Shown: positions 49,204 through 61,711, counted from the stretch's first letter. The stretch: DNA of 64,000 bases from Brochothrix campestris FSL F6-1037 (GCF_000525915.1 NZ_AODH01000022.1:1-64000); one strand, 5' to 3'. Numbers and translations are program-made. Notes: generated from the letters alone by a model not told the origin.

Positions 49204-50156
49204 TTATGAATGACGGCTTTTATCAATCAGAGCAATTAATTTTTCAACCACTAAACTGGCGTCATGTCGGACAAAACCATCCGATGTGTCAAGATAATTA
49301 TCGTACAACGGTTCAACTTCTTGCTCTTGCATCCCTTTTAAATCTGTCATAACCTGGTTTACTCCGTCAGGATGAATAAGGCAGGTGCCACTTTCTTTTC
49401 ATTCACTAACATACGATCGATAAATTTCGCTCCGACATGCTCGTGTAAAACCCGTACGTGATCCGCATCGCTAAACCCTTCGGTTTCGCCTAACTGAGTC
49501 AAAATGTTACAAACATATACTTTTTTTGCTCGCGACGCAACAACTGCCTCTGCTATATCATGCACCAGTAAATTCGGTAAAATACTCGTATACAGACTAC
49601 CTGGACCAAAAGCAATTAGATCCGCTTCTTTAATCGCAGCTACTACCCGTTGTGATGCCCGGGCGTCGTCAGGCACAATCTCCAATTTTTTAATCGGTAA
49701 CCGCACTTTTGGAATATTGGACTCACCTAAGACAATTGAGCCATCGGCCATTTCTGCTTGCAATTGTAATGGAATCGTCGTTGCTGGTAACACAACCCCT
49801 TTTACGTTTAAAATATTGCTCAAATCAGCAATCGCCTCGAGCGCATCCCCATGCATATCGGTTAACGCTGCTAATAGTAAGTTCCCTACCACATGTCCTT
49901 TTAGCTCACCATCATTTTGGAAACGATATTGAAAGACACGGGCAATACTGCTCTCACTTTCTGATAAAGCAGACAAGGCGTTACGAATATCGCCAGGCGG
50001 AATAACATCAATTTGCTTTCTAATTTTACCTGAGCTACCACCATCATCACCGACAGTAATAACGGCTGTAATATCTAAATAATGTTGGCGTAACCCTCTT
50101 AAAATAACTGGCAATCCTGTCCCGCCACCAATAATAACAATTCGTCTTTTTCTCAT
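49204..50156 (-). CDS. yvcK: YvcK/MgfK-family protein, C-terminal frameshift near 49372
   Basis: A UDP-sugar-binding protein of the CofD-like fold, needed for growth on gluconeogenic carbon and for cell shape in Bacillus. Motifs: [47 protein letters not shown] and [17 protein letters not shown]. As written the frame stops at 49359 after 265 residues. One added base near 49370-49378 continues it as [20 protein letters not shown] and [18 protein letters not shown] to a stop at 49204. That gives 317 residues, the family length, and places the stop 14 bases before whiA. RBS is weak. Confidence 0.88.
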
Positions 50157-50255
50157 TTATACGCACCATGCTCTCATCTTTTTATTGTAAAATGACACAC
50201 CCGGCTCCGTTTAATATCATACCACATAAAGAGCTAACTGTAAGTAAAAATGGTC

Positions 50256-50300
50256 AAAAAAACAGGTCATCGTCTGTTGATGGACGATGACCTGTTTTTT
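50256..50300 (-). terminator. Terminator of trxB
   Basis: AAAAACAGGTCATCGTC and GACGATGACCTGTTTTTT form a perfect long stem with T runs on both sides. It separates trxB from yvcK, which are usually joined through rapZ in Firmicutes. Confidence 0.94.
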
Positions 50301-50308
50301 GTAAGCAC

Positions 50309-51299
<991 letters not shown>

Positions 51300-51322
51300 C
51301 TAAATACTTCAGCTATTGCCGT

Positions 51323-52839
51323 CTAACAATATGCTTGTGTTTTCTTAATAAATTTATTCAATTGGCTTTGCGAGACCCCGAACTGTTGCATTAATGCTCG
51401 CTTCGTTACTTTCTGAGCTGTTGCTTGATTATACTGATAAAGCAACGCCGCTAGTAAGAGCGGTTGTTCCACTGTATCACAATGACTTTTATGTACGGTT
51501 TGATCATTAACATAAGCAAAGAGTCGTCGATACAACGGTAATGTTTCACGTGTAACGTTATAACCGATTCGTATCAGTTCAGACGCAGTCGCCAAAGAAA
51601 ACTGACCGTTAGCAACGGCTAACGACGGTTGTTCTCCTTTAGCAGTCGTTGGTGTTGTACAAAAACCTCTTTCCAAATCATTGAATTGATTCGGACTAAA
51701 ATGCAGTGAAAAATGCATATATTCGATCTTATTGGTCGATTGCGTTAACTGTAGTAAGCCACATAGACGTTCAACTTGATTGTCACTTTGCAGGCCAAGC
51801 AACATTTGTTCTTCATCGGCATGAACTGCCTCATTTTGGGAATGTGTTAACCAAATATTGGCATAAGGTTCTTCATAATCATAGTTACCAAACTGTTGCC
51901 AATAATAGTTCGATAATGGTTCGTTCCCTTGATAATAGGCGGCCTTGGATGCATAAAAGTAAAATTTCCGATGTGAGCCGGTCGCTTCATTTAATTTTGT
52001 AAACATCGCTAAAGCACCCGCATAGTCGCGTGCCAACGTTTTAACAATCGCACCTTCAAGCTGTTCATGACTGGTGAACGGATAGACTGTCGCTAACTCG
52101 GTTGCATACGTCTTAAATAAGTCCCACTGACCTTCGTAGTATGCCGAAACCGCCCGCTGACAACGTGCTAAATAATGACCTTCATACTGTGACTCAATTT
52201 GATTCAATAACTGTTTCGCATCATTTTTCCGATTTTGACGATTGTATAAGACACTTAACTCGATTGCATAGATTGGAAGGTCATCGGTCAATCTCGCTTG
52301 TTCTAAGTAGCGGATAGCTTTAGTGACATACCCATCACGCAAATAGCCATCGACCGTTTCAATCACCTGTTGTTGCGCTAGTTCAAGTGGTGTGCGCTCA
52401 CGCACAAGCGGCTTAACGGCTTCAACTTCTTTTTCGGCCTCAAACCGTTCTTCCAACACCCGTAAAAGTTCACGTGCAACAGCTGCATATTCACCACGTG
52501 GCTTTGCTTGTAAATAGCGTCTCGAATAATAAATCGCTTGTTTGAAATTAGCTAAGTAGCATAGTTATTCGCCATAAAATAATAAAAGTATGGTTTATAG
52601 TCTAACTTCAAGGCGCGATTTAATAACTCGTTTGATTGTTCATAATCGGCTTGTTCGGTGTAACAGATTGCCAACTGACAAATGATCAACGTGTTTTCAG
52701 GTGCAAGTCCCATTGCTCTCGTCAAATATTTAATTGCTGCTGGTAAATCATTTGCTTCAAATGCTTTTGTCCCTTTTGTAAAATACAATTCTGGTGTGGG
52801 ATGCAAAAAATAAAGTTGCGTTGATTTTGAATCAGGCAT
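51323..52839 (-). pseudogene. Tetratricopeptide repeat protein (YvcD-like), frameshifted near 52558
   Basis: About 505 residues when corrected. TPR-like pairs occupy the N-terminus (GTKAFEANDLPAAIKYLTRA; ICQLAICYTEQADYEQSNEL) and recur near residues 195-330 (DGYVTKAIRYLEQARLTDDL). The first frame ends at 52552 after MANNYAT. Adding one base near 52555-52562 gives a fusion into LANFKQAIYYSRRYLQAKP, the expected next TPR helix. The C-terminal 70 residues (QLNKFIKKTQAYC at the end) have an HTH-like look (MQQFGVSQSQLNKFI). In Bacillus a TPR gene, yvcD, also lies beside trxB. The function is unknown. Confidence 0.8.
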
Positions 52840-52925
52840 ATCTGCACTCCTTTCGATTGTTTTTCCGTACGTAAGTATATCATATTTTACCCTTCGTTTC
52901 AGTCCATCAAACGTAAATAGGCAGT

Positions 52926-52969
52926 TTCAAAAACGAAACAGCCTGGCAATGAAAATCCACCAGGCTGTT
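52926..52969 (-). terminator. Terminator of lgt
   Basis: AACAGCCTGG and CCAGGCTGTT form a 10-bp stem around about 13 bases, directly after the lgt stop. The minus-strand tail is TTTCGTTTTTG, an interrupted T run. Confidence 0.8.
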
Positions 52970-52973
52970 CCAG

Positions 52974-53786
52974 TTAATTGCGATAATAAGGTAAATGCTT
53001 TGTCGTTAAGCGACGATACACCCATAAACCGATACAGCCAACCACCAAAATAAGCGCCAATAGTTGCGAAATACGAATGTTAACTCCTACTAAACTCAAC
53101 ATTAAGCTATCGGTTCGCATACCTTCGATAAAAAAGCGACCGAACGAATACCAGATGACATAGCTTAAGAACACTTCGCCACGCTTCAACGGCAGTCTGC
53201 GACGAATAAGGAGCAAGACTATGAAACCGACAATGTTCCAGAGTGATTCATATAAAAACGTCGGCTGATGATAAACACCATCGATGTTCATTTGATTAAT
53301 GATAAACGCGGGTAAATGGAGACCTTCTAAAAAGGAACGACTAACCGCTTCGCCATATGCTTCTTGATTCATAAAATTGCCCCAGCGACCAATTGCTTGT
53401 GCAATAATCAAGGCTGGCGCGGCAATATCAACCACTTGCCAAAAAGAAATATGCTTCAATCGTGTGAAGATGAGCGTCGTCACAATTGCACCAATCAAGG
53501 CGCCATAGATGGCGATGCCACCTTCCCAAATTTTAATGATTTCACTTGGGTGCGCACCGTAATACGACCATTCAAAGGCCACGTAATATATACGAGCTGA
53601 GACAATCGCTAATGGAATCGCCCAAATGAGTAAATCAATAAAATAATCAAAGTTAAACGCTTGTTTTTTTGCTTCTGGCACCGTGATGACAAATGAAATA
53701 GCGACAGCCGACGCAATAATAATGCCATACCAATGAATGGCCAAGCCACCGAGTTGAAAAGCAATCGGATTGAGTGCTTCTGTCAT
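52974..53786 (-). CDS. lgt: Prolipoprotein diacylglyceryl transferase
   Basis: A 270-residue seven-helix membrane enzyme that attaches diacylglycerol to the lipobox cysteine of prelipoproteins. The family signature [17 protein letters not shown] is near 131-147, with [20 protein letters not shown] near 175 and [15 protein letters not shown] near 210. It follows hprK after 11 bases, so the two form an operon, as in most Firmicutes. The ATG follows GAGGTGGA. Confidence 0.96.
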   Translation of the reverse strand: MTEALNPIAFQLGGLAIHWYGIIIASAVAISFVITVPEAKKQAFNFDYFIDLLIWAIPLAIVSARIYYVAFEWSYYGAHPSEIIKIWEGGIAIYGALIGAIVTTLIFTRLKHISFWQVVDIAAPALIIAQAIGRWGNFMNQEAYGEAVSRSFLEGLHLPAFIINQMNIDGVYHQPTFLYESLWNIVGFIVLLLIRRRLPLKRGEVFLSYVIWYSFGRFFIEGMRTDSLMLSLVGVNIRISQLLALILVVGCIGLWVYRRLTTKHLPYYRN

Positions 53787-53797
53787 AATTCCACCTC

Positions 53798-54733
53798 TTA
53801 GTTGTTCGTTTTATTTTTTATTTCGCGGGTCAAGTTTTCATTAAATGTTTGCGCCGCATTATTACCTAATTGTTTCAAACGAAAGTTCATACATGCGACT
53901 TCGATAATAACCGCTAAGTTACGACCTGGGCGAACCGGCACTGTAATTTTAGGAACCTGGACGTCACAAATAGCCGTTGTCAATTCTTCTAAACCGACAC
54001 GATCGTATTGTTTTTCTGCATCCCATAACTCTAAATCAATAACTAACGAAATCTTTTTATCTGGCCGAACTGAACCAGCACCGAAAAGATCCATGACATT
54101 GACAATGCCAAGTCCTCTAATTTCGAGTAAATGCTCAATTAATTTAGGTGAACGACCAATTAAAGTAATCCCGTCTAATTGACGAATTTCTACCGAGTCA
54201 TCTGCTACCAGACGATGGCCACGTTGCACAAGCTCCAAAGCTGTTTCACTTTTACCAACGCCTGACTTCCCACGGATTAAGACACCGATACCGTATATAT
54301 CAACGAGTACACCATGCATTGTTTTAATTGGGGCTAATTCAGTTTCTAAAAAGTTAGTAATATAGACAGATAAACGTGTTGTTTTTAATTTCGAACTGAG
54401 TACTGGTATCCCTCGTTCTGTTGCAATTTCAAGCAACTCAGTCGGGGCTGGCAAACTACGGGCGATTACAAATGCCGGTGTCCGCGGCGTACAAAGTTTA
54501 TCAAACAGGGCGCGTTTCTTTGCAGATGAGAGACTTTCTAAGTATGAGGTTTCAGCCATACCAAATAATTGAATCCGGTCTTCGGGATAGTAATTCATAA
54601 AACCTGACAATTCTAAACCTGGACGCGATAGATCACTCACTTCTATCTTGCGATTCAAGCCGTTTTCACCAGTCACTAATTTAAAATGCATATTCTCGAA
54701 TAAGGCTTGTACAGTTACACTTGGTTCCATCAT
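53798..54733 (-). CDS. hprK: HPr kinase/phosphorylase
   Basis: A 311-residue bifunctional enzyme that phosphorylates HPr on Ser46 and so controls carbon catabolite repression with CcpA. The Walker A loop is in [20 protein letters not shown], followed by [13 protein letters not shown], the hinge ILIRGLGIV-like [20 protein letters not shown] and [20 protein letters not shown]. Two ATGs start the frame. The Shine-Dalgarno signal is weak and an in-frame stop lies about a dozen codons upstream, so no earlier start exists. The cre sites and H232 of GlpK elsewhere in the window depend on this pathway. Confidence 0.96.
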   Translation of the reverse strand: MMEPSVTVQALFENMHFKLVTGENGLNRKIEVSDLSRPGLELSGFMNYYPEDRIQLFGMAETSYLESLSSAKKRALFDKLCTPRTPAFVIARSLPAPTELLEIATERGIPVLSSKLKTTRLSVYITNFLETELAPIKTMHGVLVDIYGIGVLIRGKSGVGKSETALELVQRGHRLVADDSVEIRQLDGITLIGRSPKLIEHLLEIRGLGIVNVMDLFGAGSVRPDKKISLVIDLELWDAEKQYDRVGLEELTTAICDVQVPKITVPVRPGRNLAVIIEVACMNFRLKQLGNNAAQTFNENLTREIKNKTNN

Positions 54734-54829
54734 AGTATACGGTCCAACAAAATCGTTGTGACCTTGTCACCTCTTTCACAGTTTTATTTTAGTTTACCAT
54801 GTTAACCGCTTTCTGACTAATGACACGTC

Positions 54830-54860
54830 AATAAAAACGGACATACAGGTCGTATGTCCG
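54830..54860 (-). terminator. Terminator of the liaXYZ-like unit
   Basis: CGGACATAC and GTATGTCCG form a 9-bp stem around AGGTC, followed by TTTTTATT on the minus strand. It separates the liaZ-like gene from hprK. Confidence 0.9.
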
Positions 54861-54940
54861 CCAGATTTAATATAAGCGTTCTTACATTCGGCTTTGATTT
54901 CATTTAAAGACGTTCAGTTTAGCTGTTTCACCTGTTTACA

Positions 54941-55291
54941 TTATCCTTGTTTTTTTAAGGCCGAACCAACAATCATATTAACAAGCGTCATCACAATCGC
55001 AATTAGAATGGCTACGCTAAATGAGGCAATGGCAAAGACATCTCCACCAATAATTTTCGAGGTTAACTGCAATAGAAACGCATTGATAATAAACGTAAAT
55101 AATCCTAACGTTAAAAAATTAATCGGCAACGTTAAAATCAATAAGATTGGTTTCAGCAACACATTCAATACGGCTAATACAAAACTCGCACCGAGAGCGA
55201 CCCAAATAGAGGCCACGTGAAAACTTTGAGTGAATCCGGCAATGGCGATGAATAAGACGGCATTAATAAGCACGCCACTAATAAATTTCAT
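54941..55291 (-). CDS. liaZ: LiaZ/YvlD-like four-helix membrane protein (holin superfamily IV)
   Basis: About 116 residues with four membrane helices, of the YvlD family (PF04020). Blocks: LINAVLFIAIAGFTQSFHV, FVLAVLNVLLKPILLILTLP and NFLTLGLFTFIINAFLLQL. ATG 55291 is preferred because GGAGTGGG lies eight bases upstream; an earlier ATG overlaps that site. It is third in a unit with a PspC-domain protein and a DUF4097 protein, the same order as enterococcal liaXYZ. The phage-holin name refers to fold only; there is no prophage here. Confidence 0.86.
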   Translation of the reverse strand: MKFISGVLINAVLFIAIAGFTQSFHVASIWVALGASFVLAVLNVLLKPILLILTLPINFLTLGLFTFIINAFLLQLTSKIIGGDVFAIASFSVAILIAIVMTLVNMIVGSALKKQG

Positions 55292-55312
55292 CTTTGCACC
55301 CACTCCTTTCAT

Positions 55313-55567
55313 CTACCATGTTTTATTGGACACCTGTTCCCCGTCTGCTTGTTTTGCGGTTGTACGGTAATAATCAGACGGTGTTTCTTCAGGTAGTACT
55401 AACCATAATACCACATATATTACAAATAGCGAGCCAAAACCTAGAATCGCACCAAGGGCGAAAACCAAACGCACAATCGTGGCATCAATATTAAAATAAG
55501 TGGCTAAACCTCCACAAACTCCGGCTAACTTACGATCTGTTTTTGATTTCATTAATTTTTTTCTCAT
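55313..55567 (-). CDS. liaY: PspC-domain membrane protein (LiaY/YvlC-like)
   Basis: An 84-residue single PspC domain: basic start RKKLMKSKTDRKLAGVCGGL, then ATYFNIDATIVRLVFALGAI and a second hydrophobic stretch ending VLWLVLPEE. PspC-type proteins sense or respond to envelope stress; LiaY in Enterococcus faecalis takes part in the daptomycin response. ATG 55567 follows GGAGAG by nine bases. Its stop codon abuts the region of the next gene's ribosome site. Confidence 0.88.
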   Translation of the reverse strand: MRKKLMKSKTDRKLAGVCGGLATYFNIDATIVRLVFALGAILGFGSLFVIYVVLWLVLPEETPSDYYRTTAKQADGEQVSNKTW

Positions 55568-55581
55568 TGTAAGCACTCTCC

Positions 55582-56706
55582 TTATGAACGATATTCTTCG
55601 ATTTGGATATTTCCAGCCGAGCTATCACAGACTAAGGTAACATTCCCTGGTGATAACGGCATTTTCGTAAATAACTTATGTTTCTTCACCTTATCTTTTT
55701 CGTCAAGCAATAAATCAAAGTCGGCTAAATTCAATTGAATCTTACCGAAATTAGAACGTAAATCACCATCAATTCCAATTGTATTTGGCAAGCTCACTTT
55801 AATCGCACCCGCAGTTGTTTTGATGTTGGCATCTTCCGTACCGTTCCCTTCAAGTCGGGCAGTAATTGAACCGTTTTTTGTTTGCAAGCCGACTTGCTTA
55901 CATTCGCCAGTATAATTAATTGGACCATTGACCGTGGTCATTTCAAGTTGACGGAGTTGACCATCGTGCAATCGTAATTCACCATTGATTGATTGGATAT
56001 CAGCATCAGTCGCTTCTAACCCTTCAATGATCACGTTACCATTGGTTGTTTTAGCCAATAAATCATTGCAACGTAAAGTAGCGATATCAATCGTCCCATT
56101 CAATGTTTTCAATGAAATTAAGTCATATGTTGTCACCGGCAAGGCGATTTCAACACTGACACGCAAGCCTTTTGATGGTGATTTAAAGGTGAAACTATCG
56201 GCATCATAAGCAAGACTCGTTTGTTCAAAGAAATATGTTTCAATATGTTCTTGTTTTAATGGTTGATAGTTTTGCACTTTAACAAATAGATGAAGGTCCT
56301 CATCCTTACTTTGACGAACAGTAATATTGCCATTAAAGACATCCAAGGTAATATTTGAGGCAGTCGGATTTTGATACACGAACGCACGTTCCATCCGTGC
56401 TGGTTTTAAAAAGGGAACTGCTGCTTCTTTAATTTGTTTGAACGCATCAGTTACAAAGCTCCCCACTTGATCGCCCAAACTTGGCTGTTCAACGGTCTTA
56501 TCTTGTTGCTGCCATTGTGACGATTGGCTTGTGTTTGTCTCATTGCTGTCGGTTTGTTGCTTCGCAGTCTGGCTGCTGTTCATTTTCTCTTCAGCAGTCG
56601 TAACCCCTTCTTTTTTCGCCATATTTTCTAATAAAACCAAGGCTTCTTCCGTTGTAATGACACCCTGCTTTACAAATTCTAAAATGCGTTTACGTTCATT
56701 TTCCAT
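55582..56706 (-). CDS. liaX: DUF4097 protein, LiaX/YvlB-like
   Basis: 374 residues. Residues 1-40 (ENERKRILEFVKQGVITTEE) are the SHOCT-like helical module typical of YvlB/LiaX. A low-complexity Gln/Thr/Ser linker follows (near 45-85), then a DUF4097 right-handed beta-helix from about 130 with repeated NG turns such as FNGNITVRQ, LNGTIDIA, TNGNVIIE, INGELRLHD, VNGPINY and KNGSITARL. ATG 56706 has GAGGAG before it; upstream in-frame starts lack one. In E. faecalis, LiaX is a surface sensor for antimicrobial peptides and daptomycin controlled by LiaR. No liaFSR genes are in this window. Confidence 0.87.
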   Translation of the reverse strand: MENERKRILEFVKQGVITTEEALVLLENMAKKEGVTTAEEKMNSSQTAKQQTDSNETNTSQSSQWQQQDKTVEQPSLGDQVGSFVTDAFKQIKEAAVPFLKPARMERAFVYQNPTASNITLDVFNGNITVRQSKDEDLHLFVKVQNYQPLKQEHIETYFFEQTSLAYDADSFTFKSPSKGLRVSVEIALPVTTYDLISLKTLNGTIDIATLRCNDLLAKTTNGNVIIEGLEATDADIQSINGELRLHDGQLRQLEMTTVNGPINYTGECKQVGLQTKNGSITARLEGNGTEDANIKTTAGAIKVSLPNTIGIDGDLRSNFGKIQLNLADFDLLLDEKDKVKKHKLFTKMPLSPGNVTLVCDSSAGNIQIEEYRS

Positions 56707-56830
56707 CTTTGTCACTCCTCTTCCTTTATTAATCCTATGTGTTGTTACCTTATTTACTATACCTTTATTATGTCGCACAGCCCTGCGTTTGTCATAGGTC
56801 TAAAGGTTGATTTTAACCTCGGACTCACTC

Positions 56831-56872
56831 AAAAAAAGCTCAGTCACATGACTGAGCTCAGATTGTAGACAC
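56831..56872 (-). terminator. Terminator of uvrA with adjoining repeat footprint
   Basis: AGCTCAGTC, loop ACAT and GACTGAGCT form a perfect stem (56837-56858) followed on the minus strand by seven Ts. Between it and the uvrA stop, 56859-56872 reads GTGTCTACAATCTG on the minus strand. It is the same end block that closes repeat module C at 22366 and 26354, also directly against a terminator hairpin. Confidence 0.88.
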
Positions 56873-59737
56873 TTACTTAACTGTTTTCACCTTAGCCTTC
56901 GTACGGTCTTTATCACGGTTCATAACCGCTTTCAAGTATTTCCCTGTATAAGAAGCCTTCACCTCACAGATTGTTTCTGGCGTACCTGTCGCGATAATTT
57001 GACCGCCACCGGCACCGCCTTCTGGCCCTAAATCAATCACATAATCGCCTTGTTTAATCACATCTAAATTATGCTCAATTACGAGCACTGAATCGCCATT
57101 ATCAACAAGTCGTTGCATCACTGTTAACAGTCGTTTTATATCATCTGCATGCAAACCGGTTGTCGGTTCATCTAAAATATAGAATGACTTGCCGTTTGAA
57201 CGTTTATGTAACTCAGATGCCAGTTTAACCCGTTGCGCTTCACCACCTGATAAGGTGGTGGCTGGTTGACCTAGTCGTACATACCCTAAACCGACATCAA
57301 CGAGCGTCTGTAACTTCCGTTCGATTTTAGGGACGTTTTTGAAGAATTCAACACCCTCTTCTATCGTCATCGATAATATATCACTGATGTTCTTACCGCG
57401 ATAATGCACATCTAACGTTTCGCTATTATAACGTTTTCCATGGCACACCTCACACGGCACATACACATCCGGCAAGAAATGCATTTCGATTTTCAAAATA
57501 CCATCGCCGCGACAAGCTTCACAACGACCACCTTTAACATTAAAACTAAAGCGACCTTTTTTATAGCCACGTACCTTCGCCTCGTTTGTCACCGAAAACA
57601 AGTCACGGATATCATCAAATACACCGGTGTATGTTGCTGGATTCGATCGCGGTGTTCGACCGATTGGTGACTGGTTAATATCAATCACTTTTTCAATATG
57701 TTCGATTCCAGTGATACTCTTATGTTGCCCTGGTTTCACATTGGCCCGATTGACTTGACGTGAAAGCGACTTACGGATAATTTCATTAACAAGCGTACTC
57801 TTACCCGAACCTGATACACCGGTTACAACTGTGAATGTATTAAGCGGAATACTCACATTGATATTTTTCAAATTATTCTCCGTCGCCCCTTTGACCGTGA
57901 GGAAGTTGCCATTGCCACTGCGACGTGTTGCCGGCACCGGAATAAAGGCTTTGCCACTTAAATATTTCCCGGTCAATGATTTACGACTCTTCATCACTTT
58001 TTCAGGTGTACCCGCAGCAACAATTTCACCACCATGTTCACCTGCGCCTGGACCTACATCGATTAAGTAATCGGCTGCTAACATCGTATCTTCGTCATGT
58101 TCGACGACAATTAACGTGTTGCCTAAGTCACGCATATCTTTTAAGGTTTGGATGAGGCGATCATTGTCACGCTGATGCAAACCAATCGATGGTTCATCTA
58201 AAATATAAAGGACCCCACTCAATTTCGAACCGATTTGTGTCGCTAAGCGAATTCGTTGCGCTTCTCCACCTGACAAGGTACCGGCGGTGCGGCCAAGCGT
58301 CAAATATTCCAAGCCGACATTGTCTAAAAAACCTAACCGGTTGCTCACTTCTTTCACGATTGGTTCTGCTATTTGGCTATCTTGTGCGCTCAATGCTAAC
58401 GTTTTAATCCAGTCAATCGAGTCCGAAATTGCTAATTCACACACTTCACCAATGTGACGATCGGCAATTTTAACTGACCGTGCTTTCTCATTGAGGCGGT
58501 AACCCTTACATGCTTTACAAGATTGTTCAGCCATGTAAGTCAGCATCGTGTCACGAACAAAGTCAGAGCTTGTTTCTTTGTAGCGGCGTTCAATATTATT
58601 CAAGACGCCTTCAAACGCAATATCAACATCTTTCGTATTACCGAATTCATTCGTATAATGAAAGTGGAACAAGCGGTCACCCGATCCCCACAACAATAGT
58701 TTTTTATCATCTTCCGCGAGTTCAGCAAAAGGGACAGTCATATCAATGTTAAAGTCACGACAGGCACTGGCTAACATTTGCGGATAATACTTTGTGCTGA
58801 TGGGATTCCAAGCTACAATTGCGCCATCACGCAAGTTTTTATTCATGTCTGGTATGACGAGTTCGACATCAGCTTTCAAGGTGCGCCCTAACCCATCACA
58901 CGTTTCACACGCGCCATAAGGGGCGTTGAATGAAAAGAGACGCGGCTCAAGTTCACCAACATTAAAACCACAGTACGGACAAGCGTAATGTTCACTAAAG
59001 AGCAGTTCTTCACCATCAACTACATCGATAACGGCATAACCGTCGGCAAGACGCAAGGCAGCTTCGAGTGAATCCGATAGGCGTGTTTCAATGCCTTCTT
59101 TCACAACCACACGATCAACGATAATATCAATCGTATGCTTTTTGTTCTTTTCAATGGTTATTTCTTCAGCGACATCATAAATGATACCGTCGACCCGAAC
59201 ACGGACATAACCTTCTTTTTTAATATCTTGTAGCAATTTTTTATGTTCACCTTTTTTACCGCGCACGAGTGGCGCCAACAAACTAATCCGTGTGCGTTCA
59301 GGCAACTGCATAATCCGTTCAACCATTTGACCAATTGTTTGTGCCTTAATTTCAATGTTGTGCGTCGGGCACATTGGATGTCCGACTCGGGCAAATAACA
59401 ACCGTAAATAATCATTGATTTCTGTCACTGTTCCCACGGTTGAGCGTGGGTTATGATTCGTTGTTTTTTGATCAATCGAAATGGCTGGCGATAAACCTTC
59501 AATCATATCGACATCGGGTTTTTCCATCTGCCCTAAAAATTGGCGTGCATAAGAAGACAGCGATTCAACATAGCGACGTTGTCCTTCCGCATATAAGGTA
59601 TCAAATGCCAGTGATGATTTCCCCGAACCTGATAACCCCGTAATAACGACGAGTTTATCACGCGGAATCACAACATCAATGTTTTTCAGGTTGTTGACAC
59701 GGGCACCTTTGACCGTAATTTCATTTTGCTTAACCAT
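56873..59737 (-). CDS. uvrA: Excinuclease ABC subunit A
   Basis: A 954-residue DNA damage recognition ATPase of nucleotide excision repair. Two ABC modules are present: Walker [16 protein letters not shown] near 32-46 and [15 protein letters not shown] near 640, and signatures [13 protein letters not shown] and [13 protein letters not shown]. Zinc-finger cysteines are in [10 protein letters not shown] with CETCDG, and in CEACRGDG with CEVCHG. It follows uvrB by 14 bases as one operon. AAGGAGG is seen before the ATG. Confidence 0.98.
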   Translation of the reverse strand: MVKQNEITVKGARVNNLKNIDVVIPRDKLVVITGLSGSGKSSLAFDTLYAEGQRRYVESLSSYARQFLGQMEKPDVDMIEGLSPAISIDQKTTNHNPRSTVGTVTEINDYLRLLFARVGHPMCPTHNIEIKAQTIGQMVERIMQLPERTRISLLAPLVRGKKGEHKKLLQDIKKEGYVRVRVDGIIYDVAEEITIEKNKKHTIDIIVDRVVVKEGIETRLSDSLEAALRLADGYAVIDVVDGEELLFSEHYACPYCGFNVGELEPRLFSFNAPYGACETCDGLGRTLKADVELVIPDMNKNLRDGAIVAWNPISTKYYPQMLASACRDFNIDMTVPFAELAEDDKKLLLWGSGDRLFHFHYTNEFGNTKDVDIAFEGVLNNIERRYKETSSDFVRDTMLTYMAEQSCKACKGYRLNEKARSVKIADRHIGEVCELAISDSIDWIKTLALSAQDSQIAEPIVKEVSNRLGFLDNVGLEYLTLGRTAGTLSGGEAQRIRLATQIGSKLSGVLYILDEPSIGLHQRDNDRLIQTLKDMRDLGNTLIVVEHDEDTMLAADYLIDVGPGAGEHGGEIVAAGTPEKVMKSRKSLTGKYLSGKAFIPVPATRRSGNGNFLTVKGATENNLKNINVSIPLNTFTVVTGVSGSGKSTLVNEIIRKSLSRQVNRANVKPGQHKSITGIEHIEKVIDINQSPIGRTPRSNPATYTGVFDDIRDLFSVTNEAKVRGYKKGRFSFNVKGGRCEACRGDGILKIEMHFLPDVYVPCEVCHGKRYNSETLDVHYRGKNISDILSMTIEEGVEFFKNVPKIERKLQTLVDVGLGYVRLGQPATTLSGGEAQRVKLASELHKRSNGKSFYILDEPTTGLHADDIKRLLTVMQRLVDNGDSVLVIEHNLDVIKQGDYVIDLGPEGGAGGGQIIATGTPETICEVKASYTGKYLKAVMNRDKDRTKAKVKTVK

Positions 59738-59751
59738 TCTCTTTTTCCTCC

Positions 59752-61711
59752 TTATGCATCGCTTTGGCCTAATGCAATAATTTTATCACGCAAGGCGGCA
59801 GCTGTTTCAAAGTCTAACATCCGTGCGGCCTCTTTCATCGTTTCTTCTAATTCGGCAACTGAACGTGTCTCTGTCACCGCTTCGCTTTCAGTCACTTCAA
59901 CGTCAGTATTGCCGGCTGAGACCACGTCGTGAATCACTTTCTTAATTGTGGTTGGTGTAATACCGTGCTTTTCATTGTAAGCCTTCTGAATGATACGACG
60001 ACGCTCGGTTTCTGCTAATGCTTTTGTCATCGAATCAGTCACACGATCGGCATACATGAGGACGTGTCCATTGGCATTACGAGCCGCTCGACCCATCGTT
60101 TGAATCAGTGAACGTTCTGACCGCAAGAACCCTTCTTTATCTGCATCGAGAATCGCAACCAGTGATACTTCTGGAATATCAATGCCCTCTCGTAACAAGT
60201 TAATACCGACGAGAACGTCATATTTACCGCGACGCAAGTCTTGGAGTATTTCTAAACGTTCGATTGTTTTAACTTCAGAATGAAGGTATTGTACTTTAAT
60301 GCCCAGTTCTTTTAAGTAATCGGTTAAATCCTCTGACATTTTCTTCGTTAAGGTGGTAATTAAAACCCGTTCATCCGCTGCAATCCGGGCATTTATTTCG
60401 CCGATAAGGTCATCAATTTGCCCTTCAATCGGGCGCACTTCAACTTCGGGATCAAGTAAACCGGTCGGTCGAATAATCTGTTCAATCACATCGGGATTTT
60501 GTTCAAGTTCATACGGGCCGGGTGTCGCTGAAATGTATGTGATTTGATTGACATGTTCCTCAAACTCAGCTAGTTTTAACGGCCGATTATCTAAGGTTGA
60601 CGGCAGTCTAAAGCCATAATCAACGAGCATCTGTTTTCGGGCCTGATCACCATTATACATCCCTCGAATTTGTGGCATCGTCACGTGCGATTCATCGATG
60701 ATAATTTGAAAATCATCGGGGAAGTAATCGAGTAACGTATGTGGGGTTGAGCCCGGTGCGCGCAGCTCAATTTGACGCGAGTAGTTTTCCACTCCCGAAC
60801 AATAACCAACTTCTTCAAGCATTTCTAAATCGTAGTTAGTCCGCTGTTCCAGACGCTGCGCCTCGAGGAGCTTCCCATTTGCTTTAAAATAGGCCAATTG
60901 TTCAGCTAATTCAGTGCGAATGTTTTGTAAGGCAAGCTCCATTTTTTCAGGCGCTGTCACAAAGTGAGTCGCTGGAAATATCGTCATATGTTCACGTTCG
61001 CCAATAATTTCACCGGTGAGGGCATCAATTTCACGTAACCGTTCAATCTCATCTCCAAAAAATTCAATCCGATAACAGCGTTCACTGCGTGATGCCGGGA
61101 AAATTTCAACGACATCGCCACGGACACGAAAACGTCCCCGTTGAAAATCAATGTCATTGCGTTCAAACTGAATGTCGACTAGTTTTCGCAACAGCGTATT
61201 ACGCTCGAGTTCCATTCCAACCCGCAATGAAATAAGCCGATCAAAATATGATTTTGGATCGCCTAAACCGTAAATACAGGACACACTTGCTATCACAATT
61301 GTATCCGATCGTTCCAGCAATGAGGCGGTCGCTGAATGTCGCAATTGATCTATTTCATCGTTGACGCTCGAGTCCTTTTCAATGTATAGATCTTTCGATG
61401 GTACATATGCCTCTGGTTGAAAAAAAATCATAGTAACTGACAAAGTATTCGACCGCATTATCGGGGAAGAATTCTTTGAACTCACTGTATAACTGACCAG
61501 CTAATGTTTTATTATGAGCAATTACAAGCGTCGGCTTATTGATTTCACGAATCACATTTGATACCGTGAACGTTTTACCGGTTCCGGTCGCACCAAGCAA
61601 GGTTTGTTGTTTGACGCCTTGTTTAAGGTTAGCGACTAATTTTTCAATCGCGCGTGGCTGATCGCCCGCGGGTTGATACGGTGATACTAGTTTAAATGCT
61701 TCATTAGCCAT
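59752..61711 (-). pseudogene. uvrB: Excinuclease ABC subunit B, frameshifted at a T8 run
   Basis: The helicase-like damage-verification subunit, about 652 residues when corrected. The N-terminal 95 residues contain [20 protein letters not shown] and Walker [16 protein letters not shown]. The frame breaks at the run 61420-61427. With one base fewer it reads [20 protein letters not shown], entering the beta-hairpin region, and continues intact through the [13 protein letters not shown] motif, helicase motifs such as [20 protein letters not shown] and the C-terminal UVR motif near [25 protein letters not shown] precedes the ATG. It is first in the uvrBA operon, downstream of csbA. Confidence 0.94.

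Noticed and set aside
54941-55291. Prophage holin
   Set aside because: The phage-holin label comes from the fold family only; the gene is in a chromosomal stress operon and no phage genes are near.
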